Assembly (NCBI GenBank): GCA_902727935.1
Contig: CACVAX010000014.1
Coordinates: 1 to 38,272 of the forward strand
Direction of reading: 5' to 3'
From: an uncultured Sulfurovum sp.
GTDB lineage: Bacteria; Campylobacterota; Campylobacteria; Campylobacterales; Sulfurovaceae
DNA length: 38,272 nucleotides
The notes beneath the pieces were generated by a model, which searched no databases, was not told where the DNA came from, and saw only the letters and a program-made list of their open reading frames with translations. This document shows, one piece after another, positions 1 through 8,040 of the stretch; the stretch's first letter is position 1, and each line of letters begins with the position of its first letter. Both the position numbers and the translations under genes were made by a program.

Positions 1-118
1 TAGAGGTGGGCCTAGAGGGAGGGTTATACCTGGCTCCATTCCGAACCCAGAAGTCAAGCCTCCCATCGCCGATAATACTTATCCTGTCTGGATTGGGAAT
101 GTAGGTCGCTGCCTCTTT
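1..118 (+). rRNA. rrf: 5S ribosomal RNA
   Basis: The segment has the 5S core: the CCGAACCCAGAAGTCAAGC loop near 41-59, the GCCGATAATACTT segment near 68-80 and a 3' GGTCGCTGCCTCTTT end. The 3' GCCTCT pairs with AGAGGT at the start to form the terminal helix I. The first one or two bases of the mature RNA may lie just outside the window. The rest of an rRNA operon would lie to the left and is not visible. A T-rich run follows at once and probably terminates the transcript. Confidence 0.93.
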
Positions 119-229
119 GATTTCTTTTTTTATTCTTTCTTTATCCCTTTTATTTACTCTTTACCTCTTTTTACTACAGCCCTTTTCCCTTTTTTACCTT
201 CCTATTTATTTTACTCTTTTCTATTATTC
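119..229 (+). other. Pyrimidine-rich, nearly G-free spacer after 5S
   Basis: On the plus strand this 110-base spacer is almost entirely T and C with scattered A. G occurs only at about 119 and 179. It contains several T runs that could end 5S transcription, but no hairpin is obvious and there is no open reading frame. The argH promoter lies just beyond it. Confidence 0.6.
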
Positions 230-231
230 GA

Positions 232-237
232 TATAAT
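232..237 (+). promoter_or_regulatory. Probable -10 box for argH
   Basis: TATAAT in the context GATATAATGC, 30 bases before the argH start. Campylobacterota sigma70 promoters rely mainly on such an extended -10 with a T-rich upstream region, which is present here. Confidence 0.6.
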
Positions 238-266
238 GCAAAATTAATTATATATTAGGATATTTT

Positions 267-1655
267 GTGTCAAAAAAAATAGCATCTGCAAGAATTTCAG
301 AAAAAAGCTCACAGTTACTGCAAGAGTTAAACAACTCATTACCATTTGATAAAGTTTTATACAGAGAAGATATTGAGGGTTCAAGGGCACATGCTTTTAT
401 GTTGGCTGAGCAAGAGATTATTTCTAAAGAGGACTATGCTTTAATTGAAAAAGGTTTAGTTGAAATATATGAAGAGATAGAATCAGGACAATACCTGCTT
501 AATGGTGATGAAGAAGATATTCATATGGCGATAGAAGGTTATTTGACAGAGAAAATTGGAGATGCTGGAAAACGTTTACACACAGCACGTTCGCGTAATG
601 ATCAAGTTGCTCTTGACTTTAGACTGTTTGTGCAGCGAAATACACAAGCCATAGCTGATTTACTTTTGCAGAACATTAGAACATTAACTAAAGTGGCTTC
701 TAAAAATACAGCTACCTTACTTCCAGGAATGACACATTTGCAACATGCTCAACCTATTAACTTTGGTTACCATATGATGGCGTATGCTTCTATGTTTAAA
801 CGTGACTATGAAAGATTTACTTCTTCGTATGAACGTAATAACTATTCACCAATTGGTTGTGCTGCTTTGGCTGGTACGCCCCATGCGATTAATCGTAAGA
901 CGACAGCAGAAAAACTCGGATTTAAAGCTCCTACTTTAAATTGTCTTGACACGGTTAGTGACAGAGACTTTGCCTTGGAAATCCTCTTTAACATTTCAAC
1001 CATGATGATGCACATGAGTCGTTTAAGTGAAGAGCTTATTTTATGGTCAGCTTCAGAGTTTAAGTTTGTAAAGCTTTCAGATAAACATGCTACTGGTTCA
1101 TCTATTATGCCTCAAAAGAAGAACCCTGATATTCCAGAACTTTTACGTGGGAAAACAGGTAGAGTAAATGGTAACCTTGTTTCACTGCTAACAGTGATGA
1201 AAGGGCTTCCTCTTGCTTATAACAAAGACATGCAAGAGGATAAAGAAGGTGTTTTTGATTCAGTAAAAACAGCGCTTTTATCATTAGAAGTTTTAAACGA
1301 AATGATAGATGAAATGACTGTAAATGTTGATGAAATGAATAAAGCTTGTATGATTGGACATTTATCTGCAACAGATTTAGCTGACTATCTTGTAAAAGAA
1401 GTTGGAATCCCTTTTCGTGATGCTTATCATATTACAGGAAATGTAGTAAATGTAGCAGAGGAGAAAGGTTTAGATATTTCTGAATTGATTTTTGAAGATT
1501 TACAAGCTGTAGATGATAGAATAGGTAAAGATGTAGTTGCTTTACTTGACAATAGAGCTTCTATGAATGCTCGTCAGTCTGAAGGTGGAACTAGTACTAT
1601 TAGAACTGAAGAACAGATTGATGCTTTAGTAACTTGGTTAAAAGAACAGCAATAG
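267..1655 (+). CDS. argH: Argininosuccinate lyase
   Basis: ArgH cleaves argininosuccinate to arginine and fumarate, the last step of arginine synthesis, as a cytoplasmic homotetramer. The 462-residue length is normal for the family. The fumarase/aspartase superfamily signature [11 protein letters not shown] is at about residues 277-287 and holds the mobile catalytic serine loop. The conserved [13 protein letters not shown] segment lies near residues 105-117 and THLQHAQP near 156. The start is GTG at 267 with AGGA a few bases upstream; no in-frame ATG fits better. It is followed after 8 bases by a PTS EIIA gene, probably cotranscribed, which is not an obvious metabolic partner. Confidence 0.97.
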   Translation: MSKKIASARISEKSSQLLQELNNSLPFDKVLYREDIEGSRAHAFMLAEQEIISKEDYALIEKGLVEIYEEIESGQYLLNGDEEDIHMAIEGYLTEKIGDAGKRLHTARSRNDQVALDFRLFVQRNTQAIADLLLQNIRTLTKVASKNTATLLPGMTHLQHAQPINFGYHMMAYASMFKRDYERFTSSYERNNYSPIGCAALAGTPHAINRKTTAEKLGFKAPTLNCLDTVSDRDFALEILFNISTMMMHMSRLSEELILWSASEFKFVKLSDKHATGSSIMPQKKNPDIPELLRGKTGRVNGNLVSLLTVMKGLPLAYNKDMQEDKEGVFDSVKTALLSLEVLNEMIDEMTVNVDEMNKACMIGHLSATDLADYLVKEVGIPFRDAYHITGNVVNVAEEKGLDISELIFEDLQAVDDRIGKDVVALLDNRASMNARQSEGGTSTIRTEEQIDALVTWLKEQQ

Positions 1656-1663
1656 GAAATAGA

Positions 1664-2140
1664 ATGTTTGGATTATTTAAAGCAAAAAAACAGATATTAG
1701 TATCACCAGCTGATGGGGATGTTATTGATTTAGCTGACGTTCCTGATGAAGTTTTTTCTCAAAAAATGGCTGGAGAGGGTATTGCTATTTTTCCATGCTC
1801 TAATACCTTTGTGACTCCTGTAGCAGGGGTCATTACTAAGATCTTTTCTACGAATCATGCCTTTTCCATTAAAACAAAATTGGGACTAGAAGTCTTGGTT
1901 CATATTGGACTTGACACAGTAGAGCTTAATGGTGAAGGTTTTAAACGTGTGGCAAAAGAGGGTGATACGGTAAATGTTGGTAAACCTATTATTGTGGCTG
2001 ATTTAGAGTTTATTCAGTCCAAAGGTAAAGAGATTATTACGCCCATTGTTGTCAATCATGAAAAAGATTTATTTCTTAGTTGTGATAAAGTACGCACCAT
2101 TCGTGAAGGTGATAATTTACTAGAGGTAAATATTAAATAG
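1664..2140 (+). CDS. crr: PTS system EIIA component, glucose/GlcNAc (Crr) type
   Basis: This is the soluble phosphocarrier that passes phosphate from HPr to the EIIB domain of a sugar permease. The protein has 158 residues. The two active-site histidines are visible at His65 (NHAFSIK) and His80 (VHIGLDTVEL), matching His75 and His90 of E. coli EIIA-Glc with a constant offset. I chose ATG 1664 because a GGAA element overlaps the argH stop upstream; a longer reading from 1634 would overlap argH by 22 bases and add residues with no match. The matching permease and HPr-EI fusion lie about 1.6 kb to the right on the other strand, so the PTS is split into two transcription units. Whether it also acts in carbon regulation cannot be told. 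Confidence 0.93.
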   Translation: MFGLFKAKKQILVSPADGDVIDLADVPDEVFSQKMAGEGIAIFPCSNTFVTPVAGVITKIFSTNHAFSIKTKLGLEVLVHIGLDTVELNGEGFKRVAKEGDTVNVGKPIIVADLEFIQSKGKEIITPIVVNHEKDLFLSCDKVRTIREGDNLLEVNIK

Positions 2141-2145
2141 AGCTT

Positions 2146-2373
2146 TTAATCTTTACAAAAAGTATCGATATATAAATTCTCAACTTTAATTCTAGCCCAC
2201 TCATGGTTAACATTTCGTAAGAATTTAAGGGATGCTTTCTTATGAGGGTTATTGTTAAAGCAGTTAATTTTAATTTTTTTTCCTAACTCTTCCCAACCAT
2301 AATATTCCACAAGTTTATCTATGATTTCTGCTAGTTTTACACCGTGTAAAGGGTTATTATTTGAATGGTTCAT
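2146..2373 (-). CDS. VF530 family (DUF2132) small DNA-binding protein
   Basis: The 75-residue protein has the hallmark pattern of the VF530/DUF2132 family: NNPLHGVKL near the N terminus, LVEYYGWEELG in the middle and SLKFLR followed by WAR.KVE..Y. The V. fischeri founding member was characterised structurally and proposed to bind DNA; its cellular role is not established. The gene converges on crr with only 5 bases between stops and is divergent from radC. A minus-strand TATAAT at 2399-2404 could be its promoter. Confidence 0.88.
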   Translation of the reverse strand: MNHSNNNPLHGVKLAEIIDKLVEYYGWEELGKKIKINCFNNNPHKKASLKFLRNVNHEWARIKVENLYIDTFCKD

Positions 2374-2398
2374 ATTGATTCTTTATTTTAATTTTACT

Positions 2399-2404
2399 AT
2401 TATA
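2399..2404 (-). promoter_or_regulatory. Probable -10 box for the VF530 family gene
   Basis: Minus-strand TATAAT 25 bases before the ATG at 2373, in the AT-rich divergent spacer shared with radC. Confidence 0.45.
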
Positions 2405-2458
2405 TGACAATTTGACATATTTTTAGGTTATTTTGTAAAAATGTTCTATACTGTTGCT

Positions 2459-3118
2459 ATGAAAAGTATAAAAGAACTACATAAAGATGATAAACCAAGA
2501 GAAAAATTAGTTAAAAAAGGAGTACAAGCTCTAAAAAATGATGAACTCCTTTCTGTACTTATTGGCTCTGGAATTCAAGGAAAAGATGTTCGTAAACTTT
2601 CTAAAGAGATTATTGCTATGATGGATGAATCCTTTGAAAACTTATCTCTTGATAAACTCTTAAATATTCATGGTTTAGGGATAGCAAAGGCTTCTCAAAT
2701 AATTTCTGCCTTGGAACTTGCTAAACGTTACACTGCACAGTCTAATAAAAAAATAACTTCAGCCGAAGATGTTTACCATGAATTAAAAGAGTTTAGCAGT
2801 AAACAACAAGAGTATTTTCTAGTGATGACACTTGACGGTGCTTCTCATATTATTAACACACGAACGGTTTTTATAGGCACATTAAATCAAAGTTTAGTTC
2901 ATCCAAGAGAGGTTTTTGCTGATGCCATTGGTGATAGAGCAGCAGGAATTATTGTGGCACACAATCATCCAAGTGGAACATTGGCTGCTAGTAGAGCAGA
3001 CATACAAATTACTCAACGTTTAGAGGAAGTAGCAAAATTGGTTGGGATTGAGTTATGTGACCATGTTATATTGGCTAAAGATGGTTTTTATAGTTTTACG
3101 GAAGAAGGATTATTATGA
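2459..3118 (+). CDS. radC: RadC family JAB/MPN-domain protein
   Basis: The 219-residue protein has an N-terminal helix-hairpin-helix-like region (LLSVLIGSG..., HGLGIAKASQI) and a C-terminal JAMM metalloprotease-like fold. The metal-binding pattern HNHPSG...SRAD is at about His168, His170 and Asp181. The family is widespread; the old DNA-repair name rests on a misassigned E. coli mutant and its function is unresolved. I prefer ATG 2459, which gives the usual MKSIKEL...PREKL start. ATG 2441 is an alternative that adds six residues. Neither has a strong ribosome-binding site. Confidence 0.92.
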   Translation: MKSIKELHKDDKPREKLVKKGVQALKNDELLSVLIGSGIQGKDVRKLSKEIIAMMDESFENLSLDKLLNIHGLGIAKASQIISALELAKRYTAQSNKKITSAEDVYHELKEFSSKQQEYFLVMTLDGASHIINTRTVFIGTLNQSLVHPREVFADAIGDRAAGIIVAHNHPSGTLAASRADIQITQRLEEVAKLVGIELCDHVILAKDGFYSFTEEGLL

Positions 3119-3153
3119 GTTATGCTACTCTGCCTGAATTTCTTACAGGCTGA
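3115..3153 (+). other. 12-codon ORF overlapping the radC stop
   Basis: ATG at 3115 overlaps the radC stop (ATGA) and sits behind an AAGGA at good spacing. It reads only MSYATLPEFLTG before TGA. In the same frame five more codons follow before the next stop. It could be a leader-like micro-ORF, the stub of a lost downstream gene, or chance. No function can be assigned. Confidence 0.25.
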
Positions 3154-3158
3154 ATAGC

Positions 3159-3302
3159 TTACTTTAAATAAACATAAGAAACAATTCCAACAAAAATCAA
3201 AGCACCCATAATAAGATAAATAGTTCGTCTTTTTTCGGGTGTTTCATTATTATTATAATCGTCAATTGTGTCCATGGTTGGTTCATCAGTTAGTTTCATC
3301 AT
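3159..3302 (-). CDS. Small single-pass membrane protein (46-47 aa), hypothetical
   Basis: The short gene reads from ATG 3302 or ATG 3299 to TAA 3159-3161. AAGGA lies 3 bases before the first ATG and 6 before the second, so 3299 is the likelier start. The product has an acidic N-terminal half, a basic EKRR stop-transfer-like cluster and one hydrophobic helix (IYLIMGALIFVGIVSYVY) at the C terminus, which suggests a tail-anchored or single-pass inner-membrane protein. It converges on radC and is divergent from the truncated haemoglobin gene. Minus-strand TATAAT-like boxes are at 3333-3338 and 3322-3327. I do not recognise a family. Confidence 0.65.
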   Translation of the reverse strand: MMKLTDEPTMDTIDDYNNNETPEKRRTIYLIMGALIFVGIVSYVYLK

Positions 3303-3395
3303 ATATCCTTTTCTAATAATTATTATAATTTTATTATAACAAACTTTCTATAAGATTGGCTGACTATAATCACGACCATAGAGAAGGAGTCATGA

Positions 3396-3782
3396 ATGGC
3401 AGTAGCGTTAGAACAGACAGTAAACAAAGAGATAGTACAGCGAATGGTAAATACTTTTTATGCAAAAATAATTAAAGATGAACTGGTTGGTTCATTTTTT
3501 ACAGATAGATTTGGTGATGACATTGAAAGTAAGGTATGGAAAGAACATTTGATTCTTTTATCAAACTACTGGTCTATGTTAATGTTGGGTGAAAATGACT
3601 ATCAAGGTCGTCCTATGGCACCTCATTTTGATATGCCTGGGATTAGCAGAAAAGCCTTTGAACAGTGGCTTTTCTTGTTTCATGAAACAGTAGATGAAAT
3701 TTACATTCCTAAAATAGGAGAATATTTTAAAAACCAAAGTAACGATGTGGCAAGACGTTTCATGTTAAATCTAGGGTTGTAG
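3396..3782 (+). CDS. Group III truncated haemoglobin (Ctb-like)
   Basis: The 128-residue haem protein is of the trHb group III type, known from Campylobacter jejuni Ctb, where it binds oxygen and is linked to nitric oxide and oxygen physiology. The diagnostic region around residues 65-93 reads ...GRPMAPHFDMPGISRKAF.QWL.LF, with the His of APHF as the likely proximal haem ligand. An AGGAG six bases before ATG 3396 sets the start. It is a lone gene. Its last 12 bases overlap the convergent end of the PTS permease gene. Confidence 0.9.
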   Translation: MAVALEQTVNKEIVQRMVNTFYAKIIKDELVGSFFTDRFGDDIESKVWKEHLILLSNYWSMLMLGENDYQGRPMAPHFDMPGISRKAFEQWLFLFHETVDEIYIPKIGEYFKNQSNDVARRFMLNLGL

Positions 3783-5153
3783 GGCTTTTTTAATAAGCTC
3801 TGCTACTGTTTCAGCTCTTGTTCCTAGAACTACCTGAAGGGTAGTTTGGGTAGGTTTGATGACTCCTTTTGCTCCAAGTTTTAGGAGTGTTTCATCATTG
3901 ACTGCATTTGAATTTTTAACTTCCATACGGAGGCGTGTAATACAGGCATCGGTAAAAACAATATTTTCTTTTCCTCCAAAAGCTTCTATAAACGCTAATG
4001 CTTCATTGGATGTTTTTGTTTTTTCGTCGTTGTTATCATCTGAAAAAATTTTATATTTAAAAATCTTAATAAGATAATACGAAAGCATAAAATAGATAAA
4101 CCCAAAAGCCAAACCAAGAGGTAAAATAAGCAGAGGATTAGTTGCTAATTTGTAGTTAATAATGTAGTCAATAAACCCTGCTGAAAAACCATAACCATGA
4201 TGAATATCTAAAAAGTGAGCTGATGCCACAGCTAAGCCTGTGAGTAAAGCATGAAGTAAGAAGAGTAGAGGAGCAATGAATAAAAATAAAAACTCTAAAG
4301 GTTCTGTAATTCCTGTTAAAAAAGAGGTAAAAGCCACACCAGCTAAAATAGCGCCTGCTTTTTTTCGTTGTGCTTTGGCTGTGGTAGCATAGATAGCTAA
4401 TGCCATAGCAGGTAGACCAAACATCATGGTGACGTAAAAACCTGCCATGTAGATTCCAGCTTTTGGGTCACCAGCGAAGAAACGGTGTAGGTCTCCGTTG
4501 GCTACTAGAGTTGCTCCATCTTTAATGTACTCATATTCGCCTACTTGGAAAAGGAAAACAGAGTTTAAGATGTGGTGTAAGCCCAATGGAATAAGCAAAC
4601 GATTTAGCGTTCCGTAAAGGAATGAACCGATTTCATCTAAAGATATAATGGTATTTGAAAAAGTGTCGATACCACTTTGAGCATAATGCCAGAAATAACC
4701 AGCCAATACACCCACCACAATAGAAGATAACGCTGTAATAATAGGCACAAAACGTTTTCCACCAAAGAAGCCTAAAAATTCTGGAGGCTTTATGGTATGA
4801 AAACGGTTGTACAGCACACCAGCTAAAATACCGATGATAATACCAATGAACACACCCATGTTCAGGTCTTTGTCTATTTCTAAATAGACTGCTTTGGCTA
4901 TCAATATTCCTACTAAGGCTGAAAGCGCTGCTGCACCATCGTTATTTTTAGCTAAGCCATAGGCAATACCCACAGCAAAGAGCATGTCTAAGTTAGAAAA
5001 AACGGTTTCACCAGCTACTTTCATGATGTTCGCAATGTCACCGTTTATGTAAGGAATATCGCCAAAGCCAAGACGTAATAAAATGGCTGCTATGGGTAAA
5101 ACAGCAATGGGGGTCATGAGGGCTTTACCGATTTTTTGTAATAGACTAAACAT
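3771..5153 (-). CDS. nagE: PTS EIICB permease, N-acetylglucosamine type
   Basis: This is an inner-membrane sugar permease that phosphorylates its substrate during import. The EIIC domain (about residues 1-360) has many membrane segments and features of the glucose/GlcNAc branch. LHHILNSVFLFQVGEY and GDLHRFFAGDPKAG..M.GF resemble NagE closely and differ from PtsG. The C-terminal EIIB domain has the phosphorylated cysteine in DACITRLR, at about Cys404. No EIIA domain is attached, so the product needs a separate EIIA, which crr at 1664 can supply. The start overlaps the end of the HPr-EI gene by 8 bases, so the pair is translationally coupled. GlcNAc is the best substrate guess; glucosamine or another amino sugar is possible. 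Confidence 0.9.
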   Translation of the reverse strand: MFSLLQKIGKALMTPIAVLPIAAILLRLGFGDIPYINGDIANIMKVAGETVFSNLDMLFAVGIAYGLAKNNDGAAALSALVGILIAKAVYLEIDKDLNMGVFIGIIIGILAGVLYNRFHTIKPPEFLGFFGGKRFVPIITALSSIVVGVLAGYFWHYAQSGIDTFSNTIISLDEIGSFLYGTLNRLLIPLGLHHILNSVFLFQVGEYEYIKDGATLVANGDLHRFFAGDPKAGIYMAGFYVTMMFGLPAMALAIYATTAKAQRKKAGAILAGVAFTSFLTGITEPLEFLFLFIAPLLFLLHALLTGLAVASAHFLDIHHGYGFSAGFIDYIINYKLATNPLLILPLGLAFGFIYFMLSYYLIKIFKYKIFSDDNNDEKTKTSNEALAFIEAFGGKENIVFTDACITRLRMEVKNSNAVNDETLLKLGAKGVIKPTQTTLQVVLGTRAETVAELIKKALQP

Positions 5154-6993
5154 GTCGGATTCTTTCTTTGAGTTCTGGTATGAGTTTGGCTGAAACAGAG
5201 AGCGTTTTATAGCCCATGGTTAATAAGTTTTCAAGAGATTTCTCTTCAGCTGCTAACTCTCCACAAATACTAATGGGCTTTTGGGTACTGCTGATAATTT
5301 GTTTGAGTGCTTCCATAAGTATAGGCGAGTTTACATTGACTTTTAAACTAGGATGGGTTCGTTCAATGGCAAAAAGATACTGTGTTAAATCATTTGAGCC
5401 AATGGAGTAAAAGTCTACTAGTTCGTCAAAGGTGTGAAGGGCAAAAATAACAGATGGAACTTCAAGCATGATTCCAAAAGATATTTTTTCTATATTAATT
5501 TGCTGTTCTTCATAAATCTTAAGGGCAATCGCTTTGGCTTCTATGAACTCTTCTGTGTTGCTTACCATGGGAAACATGATTTTTATTTTTGTATTTTGAA
5601 CTTCCCTTGAAGCCAATCCTATGGCTAAGAGTTGCTCTTTAAAAAGTGTCTGTTCTTGGAGTGAAAAGCGTATGCCCCGTACTCCTAAAAAGGGATTGCT
5701 TTCTTTGTCCATAGGAAGATACGGTAAAGACTTATCTCCTCCTATATCCAATGTTCTGACGGTTACGTTAGCAAAGAGCTTAAAGATTTCTAGGTAAGAA
5801 GCAGTTTGTTCTTCAACGGTTGGCTTTTGTTGGCTAAAAAGAAACTCTGTTCTTAAAAGTCCAATACCATCTGCCCCTGAACCTTTGGCCTCTTTTGCAG
5901 AGTTGAGGTCGGTAATATTGGCTAAAACTTTGATGTTTTTTCCATTAATTGTTTGGGTGCTTTCAAAACGTTTTTCAAAACTTAGGTCTAAAGATTCTAT
6001 AAAGGCTATTTGTTTTTCTTTGGCTTTTTTTACATCATTTTTACTTGGTACTAAGATGAGGTCTCCAGAGTTGGCATCTAAGATGGCTTGTTTACTCAAT
6101 TCAATGCTCTCTTGGATAATAAGTGAAGGAATGGCTGCTGAACGTAAAAGTATGGCTGTATGAGAAGTACTGTTTCCACTTTGTAAAATGACGCCTTTTA
6201 TAGGTGTTTGGTTAAGTTGTTCAATGTGACTAGGCAGTAATTCTTTGGCGACTAAAATATAAGGAAAAACAGGAAGCTCAAGCTCTTTGTGTATACCAAG
6301 ATGTTTTAAAACTTGTTGTTCTAAATCTTGGTAGTCAGCTATCCGTGATTCAAATATTGTATTTTTTAGTTGATGACACTCCTCTTGGATGAGATTTTTA
6401 AACTCTTGGACATTTGCAAAGTTGCTGTTAAATACACTAGAAGAGAGTAACTCTTTTTGGGCTAAGAAAATTTGTGATGCTTCTAGGACTTTGTTCTGCT
6501 CATAGTGACTAAGCAGTTCTTTTTTGGTTTGATTAATGGCTTCACGTAAAGTAGCTGGAGAGTTCTCTTCAATGCGTTCCAAAATTTTTGCATGTACTAT
6601 GGGTGCAATGGCAATGCCTTTGGCAATGCTTTCTCCTTTTAAGGTAACTGATTCATAGATTGTACTTACTTGTGTGATTTCTTCAATTTTTTTGTCATTT
6701 TTCATGAGGTTATTAAAAAATATCATCAATTCATCATTGGCTTTTTGAGCTTCTTTTCCTTTACATCTCAGTGTAAAACTATCTTCTTTTTCTAAGGATA
6801 AAGACAAAATAGCTGGAACTTGTGTGGCAGACACTTCTTTTTTATGGGCGAGTAGGGTAATTTTGGCATTAAACTTTTTAGCTTCATTCACAAATTGTGC
6901 AATGGGTCGAAGATGAAAACCGTTGCTTGAAGTAACAGTTAAAGTTGTGTTGATGGTAGTATTAATATTAAATAATCGTTGTAATAAATTCAT
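5146..6993 (-). CDS. PTS phosphocarrier HPr fused to enzyme I
   Basis: This 615-residue protein carries the general PTS phosphate relay in one chain. An HPr domain spans about residues 10-95 with the phosphorylatable His27 in GFHLRP. A full enzyme I follows: His278 in STSHTAILLRSAAIPS, the PEP-binding GIGLLRTEF and FYSIGSNDLTQYL segments, and Cys577 in ICGELA. The position of the regulatory Ser46 of HPr appears to be Gln, so control by HPr kinase is unlikely. I chose ATG 6993; an upstream GTG at 7080 adds only an AT-rich lysine/isoleucine leader. It heads an operon with the EIICB gene. In Pseudomonas NagF the same HPr-EI pair also carries EIIA; here the EIIA is separate. Confidence 0.93.
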   Translation of the reverse strand: MNLLQRLFNINTTINTTLTVTSSNGFHLRPIAQFVNEAKKFNAKITLLAHKKEVSATQVPAILSLSLEKEDSFTLRCKGKEAQKANDELMIFFNNLMKNDKKIEEITQVSTIYESVTLKGESIAKGIAIAPIVHAKILERIEENSPATLREAINQTKKELLSHYEQNKVLEASQIFLAQKELLSSSVFNSNFANVQEFKNLIQEECHQLKNTIFESRIADYQDLEQQVLKHLGIHKELELPVFPYILVAKELLPSHIEQLNQTPIKGVILQSGNSTSHTAILLRSAAIPSLIIQESIELSKQAILDANSGDLILVPSKNDVKKAKEKQIAFIESLDLSFEKRFESTQTINGKNIKVLANITDLNSAKEAKGSGADGIGLLRTEFLFSQQKPTVEEQTASYLEIFKLFANVTVRTLDIGGDKSLPYLPMDKESNPFLGVRGIRFSLQEQTLFKEQLLAIGLASREVQNTKIKIMFPMVSNTEEFIEAKAIALKIYEEQQINIEKISFGIMLEVPSVIFALHTFDELVDFYSIGSNDLTQYLFAIERTHPSLKVNVNSPILMEALKQIISSTQKPISICGELAAEEKSLENLLTMGYKTLSVSAKLIPELKERIRHV

Positions 6994-7118
6994 GAAGATA
7001 TTGTAGCCAATAGATTTTCGTGTAAAACTGAATATTTTATTTATTATTTTATTTATGTTAAATATTAATAATAAATACACTATACTATTAAATATTAATA
7101 TATTTTAAAGGAAATAGA

Positions 7119-8021
7119 ATGAAAACATTCAAATGGTTATTTTTAAGCAGTGTACTTTTATTACTAACTTCATCGCCTCTTATGGCTGAACGTGCTGATT
7201 TAAGCTGGATTCAAAGTTGGGGATACCAATTACAAGAGGTAAATCTTGCTCAAGTAGAAAACTCGACCTATGATGTGATGGTTATCGATTACAGTAAAGA
7301 GGGTGATGATGCTTCTGCTTTTACAGCCGAAGAAATAGCATCACTTCAAGCCAGTGGCAAAATTGTTTTGGCATATCTCTCTATTGGTGAAGCAGAAGAT
7401 TACCGTTTTTATTGGAAAAAAAGATGGGAGAGTAAAAAACCAAATTTTTTAGAAGCAGAAAATCCTAATTGGGCTGGGAACTATAAGGTTAAATATTGGA
7501 GTAAAGCTTGGTGGAATAAAGGATTACAACCCTACTTAGACAAAATATTAGCTGCTGGATTTGATGGTGTCTACCTTGATATTATAGATGGGTACTATTA
7601 CTTTGGTGAAAAAGATGGTAAAATGAGAAAGAGAGCCAATCAGATGGTAAAATTAGTAGAAAAAATTGCAAACTATAGCAGAGCAGAGTTTGGTGATGAA
7701 TTTATAGTTACGCCTCAAAATGGATTAGGCATTTTAGATGATTGTTCAAATCAATATAGACAACGGTATTTAGAGGCAATAGATGCAGTAGGGGTTGAAA
7801 GCCTTTATTATAATGTCTATAGTGAAGAAGATAAAAACTACAGACTTGAAAAACTTGGAGTTTTGAATGATGCAAATAAATTGATTTTAAATGTTGAGTA
7901 CATTAGTGAAAATTTATATGATGCATATTATGATACTTGGGAAAATAGTAGTCTAAATATCGTGGGCTACCCAGCAGATGAAGAGACAGCACTGGATGAA
8001 TTGGTAGAGCCATTTAACTAA
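7119..8021 (+). CDS. Secreted GH114/TM1410-type glycosidase-like protein
   Basis: The 300-residue protein has a clear signal peptide (hydrophobic to about residue 22, cleavage after LMA). It then reads as a TIM-barrel of the GH114 superfamily: early W..QL, the YDVMVIDYS strand near 48, ILAYLSIGEAEDYRFYW near 87 and GFDGVYLDIIDGY near 146-158. The acidic cluster in VYLDIID is the likely active centre. Characterised GH114 members are endo-alpha-1,4-polygalactosaminidases, but many relatives are uncharacterised, so activity is inferred. AAAGGA precedes ATG 7119. It is divergent from the HPr-EI/NagE operon, about 125 bases away, which suggests a shared role in amino-sugar use. Confidence 0.85.
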   Translation: MKTFKWLFLSSVLLLLTSSPLMAERADLSWIQSWGYQLQEVNLAQVENSTYDVMVIDYSKEGDDASAFTAEEIASLQASGKIVLAYLSIGEAEDYRFYWKKRWESKKPNFLEAENPNWAGNYKVKYWSKAWWNKGLQPYLDKILAAGFDGVYLDIIDGYYYFGEKDGKMRKRANQMVKLVEKIANYSRAEFGDEFIVTPQNGLGILDDCSNQYRQRYLEAIDAVGVESLYYNVYSEEDKNYRLEKLGVLNDANKLILNVEYISENLYDAYYDTWENSSLNIVGYPADEETALDELVEPFN

Positions 8022-8040
8022 AAGGGTCAAAACCTTTTAG
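8018..8040. terminator. Bidirectional hairpin between GH114 and msrBA
   Basis: CTAAAAGG (8018-8025) and CCTTTTAG (8033-8040) form an 8-bp perfect stem with a 7-base loop that overlaps both convergent stop codons. No long U run follows on either side, so termination strength is uncertain. Confidence 0.5.
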
